From Puniceicoccales bacterium (GTDB taxonomy: Bacteria > Verrucomicrobiota > Verrucomicrobiia > Opitutales > UBA953): a stretch of 12,034 nucleotides of DNA. The notes under the pieces were generated by a model. The model searched no databases. It was not told where the DNA came from and saw nothing but the letters and a program-made list of their open reading frames with translations. The stretch covers positions 1 to 12,034 of the forward strand of contig JAITXH010000077.1 in the NCBI GenBank assembly GCA_031284845.1. Reading direction: 5' to 3'. Positions 6,878 through 12,034 of the stretch are shown in pieces. Numbering within the stretch: position 1 is the first letter of the stretch; the number at the start of each line of letters is the position of its first letter. The position numbers and the translations under genes are program-made.

Positions 6878-7486
6878 ATGCCTGACAACGACGACGAAAA
6901 AGAAAAAAAGCCTGATACCGAAAAAAATCCGCCTGTTGGCGCTTTGATCCAAAAGAAATTTTTGGAACAACGGAAAATCTTTCTTTGGGGCGCGGTCGAA
7001 GACGAGTCCGCCCGCGACATCACGGAAAAGCTTCTTTTCCTCGAAGCTACTGATCCGGGCAAACCTATCACCTTCTACCTGAACAGTCCCGGTGGCTCAA
7101 TCACTGCGGGGATGGCTATCTACGACACCATCCAGTTGATTTCTTCTCCCGTGAAGGTCATCGTCACCGGCATGGCGGCGAGCATGGGTTCCATCCTGCT
7201 CAGCGCCGGGAAAAAAGCAGGCAAGGGCGGGCGCCTCCTTTTCCCGCATGCCCGCGTGCTCATCCACCAACCGCTCATCATGGGGCGCATCGTCGCTCCC
7301 GCTGTGGACATCAACATCCAGGCACAGGAGATGGAGAAACTGCGCACGGAGTTGAACCAGATTCTGGCAGATGCCTCCGGCCAGCCATTGTCCAAAATCG
7401 AAAAAGATACGGATCGCGACTTCTATCTCGACGCCCGGGAGGCGGTGGAATACGGCCTCGCCGACGCCATCATAGACAAATTGTAA
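6878..7486 (+). CDS. clpP: ClpP-family ATP-dependent serine protease subunit
   Basis: ClpP forms the barrel-shaped proteolytic core that degrades proteins fed by ClpX or ClpA in the cytoplasm. The 202-residue protein has the full catalytic triad by alignment with E. coli ClpP: Ser102 in GMAASMGS, His130 in ARVLIHQP and Asp181 in DTDRDFYLDA, together with LNSPGGSITAGMAIYDT (68-84). An acidic and lysine-rich N-terminal stretch (2-16) precedes the core where other ClpPs have a short propeptide. The handle region after HQP reads LIMGRIVAPAVDI instead of the usual glycine-rich LGGxxGQATDI. No clpX or tig is adjacent, so this is probably a second ClpP; PVC genomes often carry several. The ATG at 6878 was chosen over a TTG at 6866. 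A possible -10 box, TATAAC at 6858-6863, has no good -35 partner. The rhomboid gene begins 23 bases after the stop. Confidence 0.92.
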   Translation: MPDNDDEKEKKPDTEKNPPVGALIQKKFLEQRKIFLWGAVEDESARDITEKLLFLEATDPGKPITFYLNSPGGSITAGMAIYDTIQLISSPVKVIVTGMAASMGSILLSAGKKAGKGGRLLFPHARVLIHQPLIMGRIVAPAVDINIQAQEMEKLRTELNQILADASGQPLSKIEKDTDRDFYLDAREAVEYGLADAIIDKL

Positions 7487-7509
7487 GCGCTGCGGCGCTT
7501 GTCTGTGAA

Positions 7510-8439
7510 ATGGGTTTGAGCGACAGAACTTACATGCGAACGGCGGGCGGAATCGTCCGCCCTCGTTTTGTCTGGACGGCCACGCGCACATTGATCGCCA
7601 TCAATGTCGGCGTATTTTTCCTGCAAGGCCTGACGGAAATGTCCGGTCTTAATTTGACGGACTGGTTCGTGCTCACCATCCCCGGGCTTAAGCGCGGGAT
7701 GGTCTGGACGCTTTTCACTTACGCATTTTTGCACTCTGGATTCTGGCATCTGGCTTTTAACATGATCGGTCTGTGGTGCGCCGGCGGGTTCATTCAGAAG
7801 AGTGAAAATCGCGGGCGCCTCTTCGCCGTCTATGGAGGCGGAGTCGTCTTAGGTGCGCTGGCGTGGCTCGCAGTTTGGGCGTGGAATCCGTCCCCCCTCC
7901 TGCAAGGAGTTTGCATGGGAGCTTCCGCAGGCGTGCTCGCGTGCATGGCCTACCTTTTATTCAACCTTTTTAACGAATCCATCACCTTCCTCCTCTACTT
8001 CATCATCCCCGTCAGGCTGCGCTCCAAATGGGTGCTCGCCTTCCTCAGTGTCGTGACTGTGGGCGGGCTTGTGTTTGCGGAGATCCCCGAAGTCACCCGC
8101 CTATGGCAGCCGCTGTGGATTACCGATGTCGCGCACTCCGCGCACTTGGGCGGCTTGATATGGGGAGCAGGCATGTTTGCGTGGAGCCGCTGGAAGCTGC
8201 GCCAGCCCGTGCAGTTCCCACGGCGCGTGACCCCGCTCAGGCAGACGGTGACTGTGCATGCGCATGATGGCGTGGCCCGTGCGCCGGCGACCCTCCTTTT
8301 CCCGGGAGCGGGCAAGGTGTTTCCGGAAGCCGAGGTGAACCGCATCCTCGACAAAATCAACGCATCAGGCATTGACTCGCTCACACGCGCCGAGCGCGAG
8401 GTTCTGGAATGGGCCAGCACCGCCTCCCTGAAAAAATAG
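7510..8439 (+). CDS. rhomboid-family intramembrane serine protease
   Basis: Rhomboids cleave membrane proteins within or next to their transmembrane helices in the inner membrane. The protein of 309 residues has a hydrophobic first helix near 27-42, the HSGFWHLAFN motif with His80 and Asn84 (75-84), the nucleophile Ser139 in GASAG (137-141), and the general base His212 in AHLGG (211-215). The Ser-His dyad is therefore intact. About 85 residues follow the last membrane helix; the end, EVNRILDKINASGIDSLTRA and onward (275-302), is a helical tail domain commonly found at the C-terminus of rhomboids in Bacteroidota and Verrucomicrobiota. The ATG at 7510 is the first in frame, without a clear ribosome binding site. 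Between clpP and the tail-specific protease gene, it probably belongs to one operon with them. The substrate is unknown. Confidence 0.9.
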   Translation: MGLSDRTYMRTAGGIVRPRFVWTATRTLIAINVGVFFLQGLTEMSGLNLTDWFVLTIPGLKRGMVWTLFTYAFLHSGFWHLAFNMIGLWCAGGFIQKSENRGRLFAVYGGGVVLGALAWLAVWAWNPSPLLQGVCMGASAGVLACMAYLLFNLFNESITFLLYFIIPVRLRSKWVLAFLSVVTVGGLVFAEIPEVTRLWQPLWITDVAHSAHLGGLIWGAGMFAWSRWKLRQPVQFPRRVTPLRQTVTVHAHDGVARAPATLLFPGAGKVFPEAEVNRILDKINASGIDSLTRAEREVLEWASTASLKK

Positions 8440-8506
8440 TCCACCTGCGCAACGTATGCTTTTCTCTTTTCTCAAAAAAATAACGACCAACCAAACATTC
8501 TCTTCC

Positions 8507-10960
8507 ATGCACTACTATCGCACATTCCTTACCGCGCTTTTGCCGGTCCTTGCTCTCAACGGCCTCCTATTTGCCGCCGATACGGCACCGGCACCCGCCG
8601 ACAAAGCGGCGGATACCTCCGTCAAAGCCCGTGCCGAGGCCAAAGTCAATTACACCACCACACACGAGGCCGAGCTTGAAGCACAGGCCACAGTTTACTG
8701 CCTGGAACGCGGGCACATCCTCAAAAAAAGTTTCAACGAGCTGGACCCCTACTCCATCCTAAAAGAATACATAGGGACGCTCGACAACACGCACCTCTTC
8801 TTTTTGGCGTCCGAAGTCCAAAATTATCAAGACCGCTTTGGCCCGATGCTCGACATCTATTTCGTGCGCGGCAACCTTCAGCCGGCATTTGAGATATACA
8901 AAGATTTCTACAAGCGCCTCGAAAAACGCGTAGAGTGGATTAATCACCGCCTCGACCAGCCGTTTGACCTGAACACCCCGGAGACCTTCATCGTGGACCG
9001 CCGCAAGCAGGCATGGCCCAAAGATGCCGCAGAAGCCGATAAATTCTGGGAAAACCGCCTCACCCTCGACCTCATTATCGAACTGCTCGGAGAAGAAAAA
9101 ACGCCCGCTAGCACCATCAGGAAAAGTGCTTCCGGCGATGATGCAGCCACGGCAGTCGCTTCCGGCGCATCCAAGCTCCCCCCCGAAAAAATCACCCCCG
9201 AACGCCTCACCGAGGCCATTTCAAAAATCCGCAAGCGCTACGGAAAAATTCTAAATTATCTCCGCTTTGAACCCTACGAAGTCGAAGAAATATACCTGAA
9301 CACACTGACTACCCAATACGACCCGCATACCAGCTTCTTTTCCAAGCAGTCCCGCGAAGAGTTCGAAATCGCCATGCGCAACAAACTTATCGGCGTGGGT
9401 GCCGTGCTCCAGGATGACGAAGGCTATTGCACGATCAAAGACATCCTCCCTGGAGGGCCTATCGAAGGCACCAAACGTATCCGCATCGGCGACCGCATCA
9501 TCGCCATAGGGCAGGGCGAAAAAGGCGACCTCGTGGATATCGTCGGACTGCGAATCAACAAAATCGTCAACCAGCTCCGCGGGCAATCCGGCACCACCGT
9601 CCGCTTGCGCATCGAGCCTATTGCCGATTACAGCGCCCGCTACACAGTCACGCTCAAACGCAGCGAGATCAAGCTCACCACCAAGCTTGCCCAAGCCGTC
9701 CTCTTCGAAGTCCCCGTAGGCGATAAGACCGTTCCTCTGGGCCTCGTCACCCTCCCGGCCTTTTACGGAAAAGGCAGTGACGACGGCGATGCCTTCAGCA
9801 CGACAGACGATGTCGCCGAATTGATCGGCAAACTCAAGAAACACGGCGTGCAGGGCATAGTGCTCGATTTGCGGCGCAACGGCGGCGGGCTGCTTTCCGA
9901 AGCAGTCAACCTCACAGGACTTTTCATCCCCGGAGGCCCTGTCGTCCAGACTCGCAGCGTCGAAGGCCGCTCAGAGCAGTCCGATGTGCCGCTCCGCGAC
10001 TCCGTGCTATGGGACGGCCCGCTCATCGTGCTCGTCTCCAAGTTGAGCGCCTCCGCCAGCGAGATTGTCGCCGGTGCCCTTAAGGACCACCAACGCGCCA
10101 TCATCGTCGGCGACGAGAATACACATGGCAAAGGCACCGTGCAGCAGGTTGTGGACTACTCCCGCTTCGATAAGCGGCTAGGCTCAGCGCTCAAGTTTAC
10201 CATCCAGAAATGGTATCTCCCCAGCGGCAACTCCATCCAACTCAAAGGCGTCGCCTCAGACATCATTGTGCCCTCCATTTACAGCGTCCTGCCCGTAGCC
10301 GAATCGGATTTGGAGCATCCCCTCGCCTGGGATTCCATTTCCTCCGCCCTTGCCCCGGCAGGCACTTCTGGAAACAGTCCAGTCAAAGCGCCTGTCAGCA
10401 GCGAATTGCTGGCGGCATTGCGTGCTGACAGCGCACGGCGGCAGGCCGAGATGCCCGAATTCATCACACTCGGGCGCACCATCGCCTGGACGAAATCCCG
10501 CGAGAAGACGCGGGCCTTCCCCGTGAACTACGAGACACTGCGTGCCGAGCGCGTCGAAGATAAAAGTTTCCGCGACTCCATCCGCACCGCTCACAAAAAA
10601 CTGGAGGCGACGAATTTCAAAGCAGAGATCATCAAGTTGGATTCCGCCATTGAGCAGGAGAAGCAGGAAGCCGCGCTCAAGGCCGAAACAGAGAAACAGG
10701 CCGCAGCCACAGCGAAAAAAGGGGCCGATGCGTCCAAGGCAGCACCCAAAGCTGCCGACAAAGACAATGATAATGACGACGAAGACGATGAGGACGCGGA
10801 AGACAGCGCGGATACCCTCCATGGTGCCCACCCGGCCAAACAAGGCATAGATGTGCAAAAGCGCGAGAGCCTGCGCATCCTAGGCGATTGGTTGACGCGA
10901 CTCGACGGCAGTGCCCGCAAGGACACGAAAGTGCTACACGCCACCGGTGCAGCACACTGA
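8507..10960 (+). CDS. carboxy-terminal processing protease (Prc/Tsp type, peptidase family S41)
   Basis: Prc/Tsp proteases trim or degrade periplasmic proteins from the C-terminus. With the ATG at 8507 the product is 817 residues: a Sec signal peptide (1-24, ending LLFA), a helical N-terminal domain (about 50-285), a PDZ domain (about 292-372, GVGAVLQDDEG to RLRIEP) that binds substrate C-termini, and the S41 core (about 385-590). Core motifs are VLDLRRNGGG (452-461), the probable nucleophile Ser516 in SASASE and the general base Lys542 in THGKGTVQ. The C-terminal helical domain is split by a low-complexity Lys/Ala stretch (about 715-750) and an acidic run DNDNDDEDDEDAEDSAD (753-769). E. coli Prc is 682 residues; the tail and this insert account for the excess. 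An ATG at 8456 would add 17 residues in front of the signal peptide and shorten the gap from the rhomboid stop to 16 bases. Confidence 0.92.
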   Translation: MHYYRTFLTALLPVLALNGLLFAADTAPAPADKAADTSVKARAEAKVNYTTTHEAELEAQATVYCLERGHILKKSFNELDPYSILKEYIGTLDNTHLFFLASEVQNYQDRFGPMLDIYFVRGNLQPAFEIYKDFYKRLEKRVEWINHRLDQPFDLNTPETFIVDRRKQAWPKDAAEADKFWENRLTLDLIIELLGEEKTPASTIRKSASGDDAATAVASGASKLPPEKITPERLTEAISKIRKRYGKILNYLRFEPYEVEEIYLNTLTTQYDPHTSFFSKQSREEFEIAMRNKLIGVGAVLQDDEGYCTIKDILPGGPIEGTKRIRIGDRIIAIGQGEKGDLVDIVGLRINKIVNQLRGQSGTTVRLRIEPIADYSARYTVTLKRSEIKLTTKLAQAVLFEVPVGDKTVPLGLVTLPAFYGKGSDDGDAFSTTDDVAELIGKLKKHGVQGIVLDLRRNGGGLLSEAVNLTGLFIPGGPVVQTRSVEGRSEQSDVPLRDSVLWDGPLIVLVSKLSASASEIVAGALKDHQRAIIVGDENTHGKGTVQQVVDYSRFDKRLGSALKFTIQKWYLPSGNSIQLKGVASDIIVPSIYSVLPVAESDLEHPLAWDSISSALAPAGTSGNSPVKAPVSSELLAALRADSARRQAEMPEFITLGRTIAWTKSREKTRAFPVNYETLRAERVEDKSFRDSIRTAHKKLEATNFKAEIIKLDSAIEQEKQEAALKAETEKQAAATAKKGADASKAAPKAADKDNDNDDEDDEDAEDSADTLHGAHPAKQGIDVQKRESLRILGDWLTRLDGSARKDTKVLHATGAAH

Positions 10961-11325
10961 GTTAAGCCCTAACTCCGGCCGCTTGGGGAATAAAGACGGC
11001 ATTCTCAAAAAGCATTTTTTGGCAAAGATACATTGAAGCAGGGCCTGTGAAGCTATCGGGATTTGTTTCGGTTATTGTCTAGCGTTCCTTGCCGAGATGA
11101 GCACCTGCCCATCATGGGCCGGGTAACGAGCAGCGAAGGCAGTGCGAGAATTCTAGAAGAAGCGTGTCGCGTTTTGGCGGATGAATTTCCCGCGCTAAAA
11201 TCAACCTCGTTGTCCCTGACGAGAAGGACAAGCGCCACGGGCAAGCCATCGCCGCTGCCAGCCTCCCGGTGAGGTAAAAATGCACTTGCAAACACGTTCC
11301 CAAAACCAGAAACCTTCTTCGTCAG
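10961..11325. other. 365-base region without an intact gene
   Basis: No convincing complete gene lies between the tail protease and the TIR protein. Just after the protease gene there is a small A/T hairpin, CAAAAA-loop-TTTTTG at 11006-11021, without the GC-rich stem of a normal terminator. From 11063 to 11277 the plus strand shows a frameshifted protein-like reading that is listed separately as a possible pseudogene. No clear promoter or ribosome binding site was found before the TIR gene. Open frames on the minus strand here have no recognisable features. Confidence 0.6.
11063..11277 (+). pseudogene. possible decayed gene fragment with a one-base frameshift
   Basis: In one frame (11063-11200) the plus strand reads LSSVPCRDEHLPIMG and then ILEEACRVLADEFPALK; at a run of four A (11197-11200) the sense continues in the next frame as INLVVPDEKDKRHGQAIAAA up to LPVR and TAA at 11275-11277. 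The two halves join as a plausible strand-helix-strand pattern if one base is missing in the A-run. The order DEHLPIM, helix with LAxEFPxLK, hydrophobic strand ending in VP, and a later LPVR is faintly like the central part of LpxB (lipid-A-disaccharide synthase, where GSRxxExxxxLPxM is followed by a similar helix and strand). I cannot confirm that identity. It could also be chance coding-like sequence, or a sequencing error in a short real gene. Confidence 0.3.
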
Positions 11326-12034
11326 ATGAAACCTATAGTAATCTTCGTAAGTTACCGTCGTGCAAACCATGACTGGGTGGACGCCAAAGGCGACTACCAG
11401 TTAATTCCGTGGTTACGCGAGCAATTTGCGCGGGAGCAGGTAGAGTTTTGGACAGATCATGCCCTCGATGAACACATCGGTAAGCCTTTCGAAAAAGCCC
11501 TCAAACAAAAGATAAATGAAGCCGATATCGCATTGTTGCTCATCACTCCTGAATTTGCCGTATCACCTTTCATTTTGGAGAAAGAATTGCCGTGGATAAA
11601 AGAACGTTTTGATAAGAAAAAAATTGAAATTATTCCGCTGTTAATTGATGAAGTAACTAATGTGGGGAAGCAACATATTGATTGGATATTTCAATTACAA
11701 ATAATTAACAAAGGGGAGAAAACCATACTCGAACGTTACGAAGAAAGTCGAGCAAGCTATAGTAAAATTCGTAATTCGATTGCAGATACTATATTGAAAA
11801 AAATTTCGGCAATTAGGACGAATAGTCTTCCGCCTTCAACATCACTGCCGCCGCCTCTGAATACAAAGAATCAAGCCAAGATATCTATTGTTACAAAAGG
11901 CAGGATTTCTAAAGGAGATTTACTGCTAAAATATGACGACGTTGAGAATTTTCACGGCGGTTTGGCAGCAGTAAAATTAGATGGAAAATGGGGTTACGTA
12001 GACGAAACAGGAAATGAAGTCATTCCGCCTAAAT
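11326..12034 (+). CDS. TIR-domain protein with C-terminal WG repeats (3' part missing)
   Basis: The frame is open from the ATG at 11326 to the right edge (236 codons seen). Residues 4 to about 125 form a TIR domain: IVIFVSYRRANHDWV (4-18), FWTDHALDEHIGKPFEKAL (41-59), the strand ADIALLLITPEFAVSPF (66-82) and EKELP (85-89), where Glu87 is in the place of the catalytic glutamate of TIR NAD-cleaving enzymes. A helical stretch (130-163) and a Pro/Ser linker (168-177) lead to a first WG repeat, FHGGLAAVKLDGKWGYVDET (209-228) followed by GNEVIPP, and more repeats probably follow. Bacterial TIR domains often deplete or cyclise NAD in immunity; WG repeats are thought to serve in binding. A role in defence or signalling is inference. 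Codons are A/T-rich, unlike the genes to the left, which suggests transfer. Neither a ribosome binding site nor a signal peptide is seen, so it is probably cytoplasmic. Confidence 0.8.
   Translation, partial: MKPIVIFVSYRRANHDWVDAKGDYQLIPWLREQFAREQVEFWTDHALDEHIGKPFEKALKQKINEADIALLLITPEFAVSPFILEKELPWIKERFDKKKIEIIPLLIDEVTNVGKQHIDWIFQLQIINKGEKTILERYEESRASYSKIRNSIADTILKKISAIRTNSLPPSTSLPPPLNTKNQAKISIVTKGRISKGDLLLKYDDVENFHGGLAAVKLDGKWGYVDETGNEVIPPK

Noticed and set aside
9251..9844. Minus-strand frame of 197 codons inside the tail protease gene
   Set aside because: It lies entirely antisense to the PDZ and S41 domains and has no recognisable motif.
11053..11370. Minus-strand frame of 105 codons overlapping the start of the TIR gene
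   Set aside because: It would overlap the TIR start, has no domain pattern, and the plus strand of the same stretch looks more protein-like.

Overview
The window is about 12 kb of Gram-negative chromosomal DNA. Most of it is moderately GC-rich, and the last ~700 bases are clearly richer in A+T. Several features together fit the Verrucomicrobiota, possibly Opitutales: a Tat-exported Gfo/Idh/MocA oxidoreductase of the type abundant in the PVC group, a ClpP paralogue without clpX beside it, a rhomboid protease with a C-terminal helical tail domain, a Prc/Tsp-type tail protease, a FadL-like outer-membrane porin, and few clear Shine-Dalgarno sequences. This assignment is inference; there is no rRNA or other decisive marker here.

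Layout. Positions 1-95 (minus) are the first 31 codons of sufC, an Fe-S cluster assembly ATPase that runs off the left edge. A minus-strand block follows: an oxidoreductase with a twin-arginine signal (3174-4562), then tatC of the Tat translocase (1533-2984), then an Rsm22-like methyltransferase (308-1516) 16 bases after the tatC stop. A hairpin sits at the end of the oxidoreductase gene, so tatC is probably transcribed separately from it. plsY (4729-5364, plus) diverges from the oxidoreductase and converges on a FadL-family porin gene (5416-6678, minus).

From 6878 to 10960 on the plus strand three proteases of different families lie head to tail: ClpP (cytoplasm), a rhomboid (inner membrane) and a C-terminal processing protease (periplasm). 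The gaps are 23 bases and 67 bases (16 if the upstream start of the last gene is used), so they look like one transcription unit that puts proteolysis in three compartments under common expression.

Positions 10961-11325 hold no intact gene. They contain what looks like a decayed coding fragment with a one-base frameshift. From 11326 to the right edge runs an incomplete gene for a TIR-domain protein followed by WG repeats. Its base composition differs from everything to its left. It is the best candidate here for a defence or signalling effector and may mark the start of an acquired region beyond the window.

The main points for a second look are the TIR-WG protein and the apparent junction before it, the very long acidic tail and enlarged first periplasmic loop of TatC, the three-protease cluster, and the altered handle region of ClpP.
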